Origin: Lachnospiraceae bacterium
GTDB lineage: Bacteria > Bacillota > Clostridia > Lachnospirales > Lachnospiraceae
DNA length: 64,000 nt
Direction of reading: 5' to 3'
Assembly: GCA_009774345.1 (NCBI GenBank)
Contig: VSNR01000001.1
Location: forward strand, 58,368-122,367
In this document: positions 7,460-15,341 of the stretch, piece after piece
How the letters are laid out: every line of letters begins with the position of its first letter
Position numbering within the stretch: position 1 is the first letter of the stretch
Position numbers and translations under genes: made by a program
The notes under the pieces: model-generated
What the model saw: only the letters and a program-made list of their open reading frames with translations
The model's database searches: none
Told to the model about the DNA's origin: nothing

Positions 7460-9043
7460 ATGGGCATTTATTTGAATCCGGGAAATATTAGTTTTGCAAA
7501 GACAATTCGTTCGCAAGTTTATGTGGATAAGACAGGGCTGATTGCACATACAAATGATTATATCAATACAAGAGATCAATACCTCTGCATCAGCAGACCA
7601 AGGCGGTTTGGCAAATCCATGACCCTTGAAATGCTGGCGGCATACTACAGCCGTGGCTGTGATTCGAGGGCGCTGTTTTCCGGGTTTAAGATTGCACAGC
7701 ACAAGGATTTTGAGAAGCATCTGAATCAATATGATGTGATTTATCTGAATATGCAGCAGTTTCTAATCCGGGCAAAAAAGCAGGAGGTCACGCAGTATCT
7801 GGAACAGGCAGTGCTTGAGGAATTAAGAGAGGTGTATGGAAACTGTTTTTCTGAGCAGATTACGGAGCTGGCAACCGCACTGGAAAAAATTTTTGTAAAA
7901 ACACAAAAGCAGTTTATATTCCTGATTGACGAGTGGGACTGTGTGATGCGCGAGCGGCAGGAATCCGAAGCGATGCAAAAACAGTATCTTGATTTTCTGC
8001 GCAATCTGTTAAAAGATCAGCCGTATGTAGCGCTTGCCTATGTGACGGGGATTCTGCCGGTAAAGAAATACGGTCTGCACTCGGCGCTGAATATGTTCTG
8101 GGAGTATTCTATGACAGACCAGAGTCTGTTTGAGGAATATACGGGGTTTACAGAAAGTGAAGTGAAAGCGCTGTGTGAGCAGTTTGAGATGGATTTTGCA
8201 GAGACAAGCAGCTGGTATGATGGATATACCTTTACGGAATTTCAGCATATTTATAATCCAAAGTCAGTGGTGGAGGCGATGCGCCGTCATAGGTTTTCAA
8301 ACTACTGGACATCGACAGAGACGTATGAGGCGCTCAAGATCTACATGGAAATGGATTTTGACGGTCTGCGGGCAGATATCGTACAGATGCTCGGCGGGGG
8401 GCGCGTCAGGGTCAACACGCGCAGTTTCCAGAATGACATGCGTAATTTTCATACAAAGGATGATGTGCTGACGTTGTTGATTCATCTGGGATATCTAGGC
8501 TATGATTCCAATGAAAAAGAAGCATTTATTCCAAATAAAGAGATCATAGAGGAGTTTGAAAATGCGATGAGCGTTGGCGGTTGGCCAAATGTGATGAATG
8601 TGCTGAAGGCATCTGAGAAGCTCCTTGAAGATACCCTGCGGGGCGATGCGGAGAGCGTGGCAAAGGAGCTGGACAAGGCACACAGCGAAGTGGCTTCGAT
8701 TCTGACCTACAATGACGAAAACTCGCTGGGGTGTGCCGTCGGGCTTGCGTATTACAGCGCACGCAAAGACTATAAGCTCATACGGGAACTTCCGGCGGGA
8801 AAAGGATTTGCAGACATCGTGTTTTTACCGCTGCCGCACACAAACAAGCCAGCCATGGTCGTAGAATTAAAATATGACAGAAGTGTCCGTGCGGCGATAC
8901 AGCAGATCAAGGACAGACAGTATACACAGGCATTTGAAGGGTATACGGGAGAAATCTTACTGGTCGGCGTGAACTATAATAAGAATACCCCGGATAAGCC
9001 GCACAGCTGTGTGATTGAGCGGGTGGAGAAAGCGGATTTGTAG
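7460..9043 (+). CDS. AAA-ATPase-like / PD-(D/E)XK nuclease family protein, copy 2 (mosaic)
   Basis: This copy has the same length and domain layout as copy 1, including SRPRRFGKSM and VVELKYD. It starts 9 bp after copy 1 ends, with GGAGGGAAGT ahead of ATG 7460. By eye it is a mosaic. Up to about 7760 it is almost identical to copy 1. From about 7763 to 7920 it matches copy 3 (IRAKKQEVTQYLEQ against copy 1 IEAGAQDVIKYIEQ). From about 7923 to 8715 it is again identical to copy 1 at nucleotide level. The last 330 bp follow copy 3. The pattern indicates gene conversion among the tandem copies. Confidence 0.85.
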   Translation: MGIYLNPGNISFAKTIRSQVYVDKTGLIAHTNDYINTRDQYLCISRPRRFGKSMTLEMLAAYYSRGCDSRALFSGFKIAQHKDFEKHLNQYDVIYLNMQQFLIRAKKQEVTQYLEQAVLEELREVYGNCFSEQITELATALEKIFVKTQKQFIFLIDEWDCVMRERQESEAMQKQYLDFLRNLLKDQPYVALAYVTGILPVKKYGLHSALNMFWEYSMTDQSLFEEYTGFTESEVKALCEQFEMDFAETSSWYDGYTFTEFQHIYNPKSVVEAMRRHRFSNYWTSTETYEALKIYMEMDFDGLRADIVQMLGGGRVRVNTRSFQNDMRNFHTKDDVLTLLIHLGYLGYDSNEKEAFIPNKEIIEEFENAMSVGGWPNVMNVLKASEKLLEDTLRGDAESVAKELDKAHSEVASILTYNDENSLGCAVGLAYYSARKDYKLIRELPAGKGFADIVFLPLPHTNKPAMVVELKYDRSVRAAIQQIKDRQYTQAFEGYTGEILLVGVNYNKNTPDKPHSCVIERVEKADL

Positions 9044-9096
9044 GAGATATAGTAGAAAAGAAGATTCACAGCTTTTGAAGATAACGGGAGGGAAGG

Positions 9097-10683
9097 ATGG
9101 GCATTTATTTGAATCCGGGAAATCATGCTTTTGCGGAAGCTATTTGCTCTAAAATATATATAGACAAAACAGGACTGATTGCATGTACGAATGAATTGAT
9201 AAAAACAAAAGAAAAATATCTTTGCATTAGCAGGCCAAGGCGGTTTGGCAAATCCATGACACTTGAAATGCTGGCGGCGTACTATAGCTGCGGCTGTGAC
9301 TCAAGAGAGCTGTTTGCAGGGTTCAAGATAGCACAGCACAAGGATTTTGAAAAACATCTGAATCAATATGATGTGATTTATCTGAATATGCAGCAGTTTC
9401 TAATCCGGACAAAAAAGCAGGAGGTCACGCAGTACCTGGAACAGGCAGTGCTTGAGGAATTAAGAGAGGTGTATGGAAACTGTTTTTCTGAGCAGATTAC
9501 GGAGCTGGCAACCGCACTGGAAAAAATTTTTGTAAAAACACAAAAACAGTTTATTTTTCTGATTGACGAGTGGGACTGTGTGATGCGGGAACGTCAGGAA
9601 TCGGAGGCAATGCAGAAGCAGTATCTTGATTTTATGCGCGATCTGTTAAAAGACCAGCCATATGTTGCGCTTGCCTATGTGACGGGAATCTTACCTGTAA
9701 AAAAATATGGGCAGCATTCTGCGCTGAATATGTTCTGGGAGTATTCTATGACCAATCAAAAAATGCTTGAGGAGTATACAGGCTTTACAGAGAATGAGGT
9801 GAAAGCACTTTGTGAACGGTATGAGATGGATTTTGATGAGATCAGCAGCTGGTATGATGGATATCGGTTTAAGAAGTATAAACATATTTATAACCCAAAG
9901 TCTGTCGTGGAGGCAATGACCTGTCAGGACTGCTCGAATTACTGGACCTCGACAGAGACTTATGAAGCACTTAAAATCTACATGGAAATGGATTTCGACG
10001 GGCTGCGTTCAGATATCGTGCAGATGCTTGGCGGGGGACGCGTCAGAGTGAACACGCGCAGTTTCCAGAATGATATGCGTAATTTTCACACAAAGGATGA
10101 TGTGCTGACGCTGTTGATTCATCTGGGATATCTAGGCTATGACTCGATTGAAAAGGAAGCGTTTATTCCAAATAAAGAGATTATCGAGGAGTTTGAGAAT
10201 GCCATGAGCGTCGGCGGCTGGCCAAATGTGATGAATGTGTTGAAGGCATCTGAGCAGCTCCTTGAAGATACCCTGCGGGGCGATGCAGAAAGTGTGGCAA
10301 AAGAGCTGGACAAGGCACACAGCGAAGTGGCTTCGATTCTGACCTACAATGATGAAAACTCGCTGGGGTGTGCCGTCGGGCTTGCGTATTACAGCGCACG
10401 CAAAGACTATAAGCTCATACGGGAGCTGCCGTCGGGAAAAGGCTTTGCAGACATCGTATTTTTACCGCTGCCGCACACAAACAAGCCAGCGATGGTCGTA
10501 GAGTTAAAATATGACAGAAGTGTCCGTGCGGCGATACAGCAGATCAAGGACAGGCAGTATACACAGGCATTTGAAGGGTATACGGGAGAAATCTTACTAG
10601 TCGGCGTGAACTATAATAAGAATACCCCGGATAAGCCGCACAGCTGTGTGATTGAGCGGGTGAGAACCAGCCACAGCGGATAA
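9097..10683 (+). CDS. AAA-ATPase-like / PD-(D/E)XK nuclease family protein, copy 3
   Basis: This 528-residue copy is the most diverged in its first 100 residues (NPGNHAFAEAICSKIYIDK) and in the middle (about 195-245), but keeps the P-loop SRPRRFGKSM, the FIFLIDEWD strand, the DxxxExK nuclease residues and long stretches shared with copies 1 and 2. GGGAGGGAAGG directly before ATG 9097 is the ribosome binding site. Its C-terminus ends RVRTSHSG instead of the ADL ending of the other two. Function is unknown. A 66-codon N-terminal remnant of the same superfamily lies at 32084. Confidence 0.85.
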   Translation: MGIYLNPGNHAFAEAICSKIYIDKTGLIACTNELIKTKEKYLCISRPRRFGKSMTLEMLAAYYSCGCDSRELFAGFKIAQHKDFEKHLNQYDVIYLNMQQFLIRTKKQEVTQYLEQAVLEELREVYGNCFSEQITELATALEKIFVKTQKQFIFLIDEWDCVMRERQESEAMQKQYLDFMRDLLKDQPYVALAYVTGILPVKKYGQHSALNMFWEYSMTNQKMLEEYTGFTENEVKALCERYEMDFDEISSWYDGYRFKKYKHIYNPKSVVEAMTCQDCSNYWTSTETYEALKIYMEMDFDGLRSDIVQMLGGGRVRVNTRSFQNDMRNFHTKDDVLTLLIHLGYLGYDSIEKEAFIPNKEIIEEFENAMSVGGWPNVMNVLKASEQLLEDTLRGDAESVAKELDKAHSEVASILTYNDENSLGCAVGLAYYSARKDYKLIRELPSGKGFADIVFLPLPHTNKPAMVVELKYDRSVRAAIQQIKDRQYTQAFEGYTGEILLVGVNYNKNTPDKPHSCVIERVRTSHSG

Positions 10684-10751
10684 GGGATTTTGAGCAGATT
10701 TCAACAATTTCTGAAAACAGATTGATACGAATTTGCTTGTGACAGCATTGA

Positions 10752-11039
10752 TGGGGGCATCTCCCGAAGCAAATCATTTTTGTGACAGCTCTGGACGACT
10801 TTGTGTTTCAGGCATTTGACGTAGGGGCGTTCCATTATCTGGTAAAGCCTTTTGATGACGGAAAATTCTCAGAGGTATTGAAAAATGCTGTAAAAGAGTT
10901 GCAGGACAGAATAAAGCTCGAGAATGCAGGCAGGAAAAGGAAAATGCCGGGCCTGATGATAACCGCAGGGGGAGAACATTTTCCCCTGATTTTGAGAAGA
11001 GACTACAAGAGTCAGAGAATAGGGGATAAAAATGCGTAA
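10752..11039 (+). pseudogene. LytTR-type response regulator, internal remnant
   Basis: The frame reads LPKQIIFVTALDDF, then FQAFDVGAFHYLVKPFDD. This is the end of a receiver domain (the conserved T/A switch residue and the K-P of the final beta-alpha turn) as found in AgrA/LytR-type regulators. It is followed by a linker and the first strand of what looks like a LytTR DNA-binding domain (LMITAGGEHFPLIL), after which it stops. The phospho-acceptor aspartate half is missing and an in-frame stop lies just upstream at 10749. There is no sensor kinase nearby. I consider it a dead fragment. Confidence 0.65.
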
Positions 11040-11085
11040 AGTATGGCAGGTAACCAGCAAAGATTATCTGCCATGAACAAATTCA

Positions 11086-11628
11086 TTACCGGTCAACGGT
11101 AAACAGTACATATCTTTTTTCTGCCGCCGCGATTTTCCAGAACTCCAGACTATCCTGTAAATACGCCCATGTGTATTCAAAATCCTCGTCGTCTAACGCA
11201 GAGCCGTAGTCTTCCTCGTCGATTTTGTCATAACACTGCCGGCATTCCTCCTTGGTTCTGTTGGGGAGCGCTTGGGCGATCTCGGCTGCCTGCTGGGGCG
11301 TTTTCAAGATAATATATGCATCGTCTTCCTCATCGGGAATGGTGACCTCCCCGGAAGGTTCGCGCACAAGTCCATATACAAATTCACCGCCAAAAATTAC
11401 ATTGCATAAAGGGGGATACTGGTTTTCAAAGTTTAGACTGCCGTCTGTCAGCATACGGTGCATGGCATCCCACGATTGATCTAATTCACAGACATATTCA
11501 GGAAAATCATTCCAGAAATTTTCTTCGATCTCGTTATGCATGTAGTAGGCACGCTCTGTGCGTTCCACGTTGAGAAAGGTTTCAAGTTCCTGTTCATTTA
11601 ATGCAAATAAAACAGCTAGACATCCCAT
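11086..11628 (-). CDS. YfbM family (DUF1877) protein
   Basis: The 180-residue protein starts MGCLAVLFALNEQELETFL and contains ELDQSWDAMHRMLTDG, the most recognisable DUF1877 signature, then a VIFGGEFVYG strand and an IILKTPQQAAEIAQAL segment. Members are soluble proteins of unknown function, often found among accessory genes. The start ATG 11628 has GGAGGTAGATCTT before it on the minus strand. A monocistronic minus-strand promoter lies at 11689-11717. Confidence 0.85.
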   Translation of the reverse strand: MGCLAVLFALNEQELETFLNVERTERAYYMHNEIEENFWNDFPEYVCELDQSWDAMHRMLTDGSLNFENQYPPLCNVIFGGEFVYGLVREPSGEVTIPDEEDDAYIILKTPQQAAEIAQALPNRTKEECRQCYDKIDEEDYGSALDDEDFEYTWAYLQDSLEFWKIAAAEKRYVLFTVDR

Positions 11629-11652
11629 AAGATCTACCTCCGATTGAATAGG

Positions 11653-11681
11653 AGCTGTTCATGCCCATGTGCAGAACAGCT
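11653..11681 (-). promoter_or_regulatory. 5' leader hairpin of the YfbM gene
   Basis: AGCTGTTC at 11653-11660 and GAACAGCT at 11674-11681 form a perfect 8-bp inverted repeat with a 13-nt loop. It lies between the minus-strand promoter and the ribosome binding site, so it is either an RNA hairpin or a repressor site. Confidence 0.4.
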
Positions 11682-11688
11682 TGCATCT

Positions 11689-11717
11689 ATTATAACATGA
11701 TTTTATTCTGAATGAAA
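11689..11717 (-). promoter_or_regulatory. sigma-A promoter for the YfbM gene
   Basis: On the minus strand TTTCAT (11717-11712) and TATAAT (11694-11689) have a 17-bp spacer. Confidence 0.5.
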
Positions 11718-11739
11718 CAGGCAGATTGGAAAAATACGC

Positions 11740-11768
11740 TTGAAATCCCTCAAAATATATGATATATT
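11740..11768 (+). promoter_or_regulatory. Promoter of the metal-riboswitch/efflux transcript
   Basis: TTGAAA at 11740-11745 and TATATT at 11763-11768 have a 17-bp spacer. Transcription would start near 11775, about 75 nt before the riboswitch aptamer. Confidence 0.5.
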
Positions 11769-11848
11769 GATAAAAATGTAACCAAAGTATACGCATTACA
11801 TACACTATACCAACAAACTCTTTGCACTGCATTCATACTACAGTACAA

Positions 11849-11923
11849 ACTGAGCAGGCCGGGGCAGTACCCTTGGAGCCGGGTCGCATTGCGACAGTGG
11901 ATTTTGCACATCCGCGGGACAGT
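11849..11923 (+). ncRNA. NiCo (czcD-type) riboswitch aptamer
   Basis: The sequence carries the conserved blocks of the Ni/Co riboswitch in order: ACTGAGCAGGC at 11849-11859, GCCGGG at 11878-11883, a short GC hairpin (TCGCATTGCGA), CAG, the GTGGAT/ATCCGC helix, and GCGGGACAGT at 11914-11923. The spacing matches the four-way junction RNA I recall from solved NiCo structures. It precedes a cation diffusion facilitator gene, the usual target. Ligand binding should let transcription through, because the terminator at 11907-11956 uses the same strand. Confidence 0.9.
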
Positions 11924-11956
11924 AGTTGCTAATACTGATACGTGGGTGTGTTTTTT
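11907..11956 (+). terminator. Riboswitch expression-platform terminator
   Basis: CACATCCGCG at 11907-11916 pairs over 10 contiguous positions (two G-U) with CGTGGGTGTG at 11941-11950, followed by TTTTTT at 11951-11956. The left arm is also the 3' strand of the last aptamer helix plus the start of the GGGACAG block, so aptamer and terminator are mutually exclusive. This gives a metal-ON genetic switch. Confidence 0.85.
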
Positions 11957-12052
11957 GTCCCGTTTTTCAGGAATATAGACACATTGCCAGTACTGGCGCA
12001 TACTGGAACTGATACATATGAGAACTGATGTCTACAGAAAGGCGGGATTTCT

Positions 12053-12952
12053 ATGAAATTAAAATTGAAATCAGAAAACGAATTTGAAAAGGCAGCCATG
12101 AAAGTTTCTGCGGTGAGCATTGTGGCAAATGTCCTGCTGTCCGCATTTAAACTGCTTGCGGGGATACTTGCCTCTTCCGGGGCGATGGTCAGTGATGCGA
12201 TACACTCCGCGTCGGATGTGATCAGCACCGTTGTTGTCATCATCGGAATCCGGCTGTCAGGAAAGGCATCGGACAAAGAACATCCCTACGGGCATGAGCG
12301 CATGGAATGCGTGGCGGCAATTATCCTTGCGACGATTCTGGCATTTACGGGACTGGGCATCGGCTATACAGCCGTCGCAAAAATTTTATCTGGAAATTAT
12401 GGGGAACTCACAGTGCCGGGCGTGCTCGCGCTTGTGGCAGCGGTCGTGTCGATTGCGGTGAAGGAGGGCATGTACTGGTATACCAGAAGTTATGCGAAAA
12501 AGATCAATTCAAGTGCACTGATGGCGGATGCGTGGCATCATCGCTCGGATGCGCTCTCATCTGTCGGTGCACTGGTCGGCATTGCGGGGGCAAGGCTTGG
12601 CTATCCGGTTTGTGACGCCATTGCCAGCCTGTGTATTTGCTTTTTTATTGAGAAGGCGGCGTATGATATTTTTAAGGACGCCATTGATAAGATGGTTGAC
12701 AAGGCCTGTGATGAGAAGCTAGAGGACAGCCTGAAAAACTGTGCGCTGGAACAGGAGGGGGTGCTCGGTGTAGACCTTCTGCGCACAAGGGTTTTTGGCA
12801 ACCGCGTCTATGTGGATATTGAGATCAGCGCAGACGGCGATGCATCGCTCCGGGATGCGCACAAGATTGCGGAGCATGTGCATGACGCCATAGAGCAGAG
12901 CTTTTCCAGTGTAAAACACATTATGGTACATGTAAATCCAGTGGATACTTGA
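12053..12952 (+). CDS. Cation diffusion facilitator (Co/Ni efflux)
   Basis: The 299-residue membrane protein is full length for the CDF family. Metal-site residues are visible in DAIHSASDV (helix 2) and HHRSDALSS (helix 5), with the HPYGHERME loop between helices and a C-terminal cytoplasmic domain from about residue 210. It exports divalent metal from cytoplasm in exchange for protons. The NiCo riboswitch upstream argues for cobalt and nickel rather than zinc as the physiological substrates. The start is ATG 12053 after AAAGGCGGG. The stop codon lies inside the loop of its terminator. Confidence 0.9.
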   Translation: MKLKLKSENEFEKAAMKVSAVSIVANVLLSAFKLLAGILASSGAMVSDAIHSASDVISTVVVIIGIRLSGKASDKEHPYGHERMECVAAIILATILAFTGLGIGYTAVAKILSGNYGELTVPGVLALVAAVVSIAVKEGMYWYTRSYAKKINSSALMADAWHHRSDALSSVGALVGIAGARLGYPVCDAIASLCICFFIEKAAYDIFKDAIDKMVDKACDEKLEDSLKNCALEQEGVLGVDLLRTRVFGNRVYVDIEISADGDASLRDAHKIAEHVHDAIEQSFSSVKHIMVHVNPVDT

Positions 12953-12969
12953 AAGAGTATCCACTTTTT
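12940..12969 (+). terminator. Intrinsic terminator of the efflux gene
   Basis: AGTGGATACT (12940-12949) and AGTATCCACT (12956-12965) form a perfect 10-bp stem with a 6-nt loop and a T-run at 12965-12969. The gene's TGA is in the loop. Confidence 0.85.
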
Positions 12970-13027
12970 ATGCACACGGGCACCCAGCAGAGGAAGATGG
13001 CGCTTCCCTGCTCGGTTTACGTAAAAG

Positions 13028-13037
13028 ACAGTGTGAA
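13028..13037. repeat. Target-site duplication, left copy
   Basis: ACAGTGTGAA lies directly before the left inverted repeat of the insertion sequence and is repeated exactly at 14380-14389. Ten base pairs fits ISAs1-family insertions. Confidence 0.85.
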
Positions 13038-14379
13038 CACGGTAAACGCACGATTTTATGTCTATCCGTCAAAGAAAAAATCTGATATATTATATTTAGT
13101 AACTGACAATCCCCGCACAATCGTGTACAATTATTTCTATACTTCATGAAAGGAAATGATTGGTATGTCAGGTATGGAAAATAATTTTTCACTGGTCAGA
13201 TGTATGGAGGAGGTTCCGGATCCGAGAGCCCCATATAACCAAAAGCACAAGTTTCTTGACATAATCGTAATTGCAGTCACGGCAATCCTCTGCGGCATGG
13301 ATACATGGAACGAGATAGAAGACTGGGCAAAATCTAAAAGGGAGTGGCTTGGGTCATTTCTGGAACTGCCTGGCGGGATACCCTCCCATGATACAATAAA
13401 CAGGGTATTTCAGATGATAGACCCCGAAAAGTTCCATGATGCCTTTTTCCGGTGGACGGGAGCCGTTGCCGGGAAAATAGAAGGTGTTGTCGCCATTGAC
13501 GGGAAAACTGTCCGCAGGAGCAGGGATGATGCAAAAGGGAACCGTCCGGCACATGTGGTGAGCGCATGGGCCTGTGAAGCGTCCCTCGTGCTGGGGCAGC
13601 TGAAGGTGGATGAGAAAACAAACGAGATCAAGGCCATCCCAGAACTGCTGGACATTCTGTGCCTGAAAGGCTGTGTGGTAACGATAGATGCCATGGGGAC
13701 CCAGAAGGAGATAGCGGAAAAAATCATAGATAAGGAAGCGGACTATATCCTGCAGGTAAAAGGGAACCAGGAGCGCCTTATGGAGGACATCGTCCTGTAT
13801 TTTGAAAAGGATGTATTCGCCTGTAAGAAGAAAGAGCTTGCAGAAGAAGGACGGTACTACAAAGATGTATGTTTTGACCATGGAAGGCAGGAAACAAGAG
13901 AATATTATGTAGAAAACGAAATCGGCTGGCTTAAAGCGGACCATCCAGAATGGAAAGGGCTGAGCGGGATAGGGGCATGTGTATCAACCGTAACAGAAAA
14001 AGGAGTTGCAACACAAAGCATTTCTTACTCCATATACAGCCGAAGCGGGATGGGAGCCGAGGAATATGGAAAGTGCAAAAGGGCGCACTGGGGAGTAGAG
14101 AACAGCCTGCATTGGGTGCTGGACATAGGATTCCGAGAAGATGAGAGCAGGATAAGGGCCGGGAATGCGGCAGAAAATGTAAATGTGCTGCGCCATATAG
14201 GCACCAACCTTCTGAAGCAGGAAAAAAGCTGTAAGATGGGAATTGCAAGCAAAAGGAAGAAATGCGGGTATGACCCAGATTATCTTTATAAAGTGCTTGG
14301 AGGGCTGAATACAGGTCTTGATTGAGAAACAGAAGAAAAATTTGTTTATAGATTATTTATAAAGCATGCGTTTACCGTG
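13038..14379 (+). mobile_element. Complete ISAs1-family insertion sequence
   Basis: The element is 1342 bp. Its ends are inverted repeats that begin CACGGTAAACGC on both sides (13038-13049 and the reverse complement at 14368-14379) with further imperfect matching inward. It carries one intact transposase and is flanked by a 10-bp direct repeat. Intact gene, ends and target duplication indicate a recent and possibly active insertion between the efflux gene terminator and the CPBP gene. Confidence 0.9.
13165..14325 (+). CDS. ISAs1-family DDE transposase
   Basis: The 386-residue protein begins with the associated N-terminal domain (PDPRAPYNQKHKFLDIIV, then PSHDTINRVFQMID). The DDE domain follows with VVAIDGKTVRRS (first Asp), VVTIDAMGTQ (second Asp) and HWGVENSLHWVLD followed by EDESRIR (catalytic Glu region). 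It is full length with no frameshift. ATG 13165 is preferred because GAAAGGA at 13148-13154 is well spaced; ATG 13156 is too close. It moves the element by cut-and-paste or copy-out; the mechanism is not visible here. Confidence 0.9.
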   Translation: MSGMENNFSLVRCMEEVPDPRAPYNQKHKFLDIIVIAVTAILCGMDTWNEIEDWAKSKREWLGSFLELPGGIPSHDTINRVFQMIDPEKFHDAFFRWTGAVAGKIEGVVAIDGKTVRRSRDDAKGNRPAHVVSAWACEASLVLGQLKVDEKTNEIKAIPELLDILCLKGCVVTIDAMGTQKEIAEKIIDKEADYILQVKGNQERLMEDIVLYFEKDVFACKKKELAEEGRYYKDVCFDHGRQETREYYVENEIGWLKADHPEWKGLSGIGACVSTVTEKGVATQSISYSIYSRSGMGAEEYGKCKRAHWGVENSLHWVLDIGFREDESRIRAGNAAENVNVLRHIGTNLLKQEKSCKMGIASKRKKCGYDPDYLYKVLGGLNTGLD

Positions 14380-14389
14380 ACAGTGTGAA
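14380..14389. repeat. Target-site duplication, right copy
   Basis: This ACAGTGTGAA is identical to the left copy at 13028-13037. Confidence 0.85.
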
Positions 14390-14452
14390 AACAAGGGTTT
14401 GACAGAATCGGGCTGTCGTGTTACGGTATAGAGAGTGAGATTGGAGGTTATG

Positions 14453-15325
14453 ATGGAATACAACAAAGGTGAAGGAATCGGTAAAAAAATTGTGGAGGGG
14501 CTTCTCGTAAGCTTTGTGATAATGGGGCTGTTTTTTCTGTTGCAGCTGCTGATCGCTTTGGTGGGCGTGATGGCGGCGGTGACGGCGGGTATGCTTGAGA
14601 CGGGAATGGACGCGCAGGATGCCCAGCGCGCCGCCATGCAGATTGTGATGGATGGAAATTATATGACCCTGCTGACAGTGGTGTCCACTTTTGCGATGGC
14701 AGTATTTTCAGTGCCCGCGTACTGGCTGGTCTGGGGCAGGCATAAAACAGCGCAGGACAAGCAGTATTTTCGGAAGCAGGTACTGCGGCTCAGAACATTT
14801 TCCATGATTGTCATTGGGTGTGTGGGGCTGTATTATCTGGCGCTTCTGATTGCGGCGGTGATCGCTGTGGCAAGCCCGCAGACGATGGAGGATTATACGG
14901 ACATGATGGAGTCTGCGCTTGGCGGAAGCCAGATTCTGGCAATGCTTGCAGCGGTGATCTTGGCGCCAGTCAATGAAGAGTGCATAATGAGAGGATTGAT
15001 TCTCAAGCATTTGCAGCGGTATTTTTCGACACCTGCAGTGATATTGATACAGGCAGTGATGTTTGGCATTTTTCATGCAAACTGGGTGCAGGGGCTCTAT
15101 GTGCTCCCCGTGGGCGCAGCGCTCGGATATGTGGCGGTGAAGTCCCGGTCTGTGCTGCCATGTATTTTTATGCATTTATTATATAATTCGCTCTCCTTTG
15201 TGGTGGTGATGCTTCCGCCATTCTGCCAGACAGGCGCTTTTGCCATCGGTGCAGTCGTGGTGAGCGCGGCGGCAGTGTGGTATCTGGGAAGGACGGCACA
15301 GACAGAGCAGGAGCAGACGATTTAG
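14453..15325 (+). CDS. CPBP family intramembrane glutamic protease (third in window)
   Basis: This hydrophobic protein of about 290 residues has NEECIMRGLIL (EExxxRG), FGIFHANW (FxxxH) and CIFMHLLYN (third motif), placed in the C-terminal half as usual. It differs from the two CPBP proteins at 4302 and 5075. The start is ATG 14453, with TTGGAGG at 14441-14447; ATG 14450 and GTG 14435 are less well placed. A TTGACA at 14399 downstream of the insertion sequence could serve as promoter, so the insertion need not have silenced it. A MATE gene follows 16 bp later, probably in one transcript. Confidence 0.85.
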   Translation: MEYNKGEGIGKKIVEGLLVSFVIMGLFFLLQLLIALVGVMAAVTAGMLETGMDAQDAQRAAMQIVMDGNYMTLLTVVSTFAMAVFSVPAYWLVWGRHKTAQDKQYFRKQVLRLRTFSMIVIGCVGLYYLALLIAAVIAVASPQTMEDYTDMMESALGGSQILAMLAAVILAPVNEECIMRGLILKHLQRYFSTPAVILIQAVMFGIFHANWVQGLYVLPVGAALGYVAVKSRSVLPCIFMHLLYNSLSFVVVMLPPFCQTGAFAIGAVVVSAAAVWYLGRTAQTEQEQTI

Positions 15326-15341
15326 GAGGAGACAGGTCAAT

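Noticed and set aside
12966..13027. Small gene between the efflux terminator and the insertion sequence
   Set aside because: The short open frame here runs into the insertion sequence and has no ribosome binding site.
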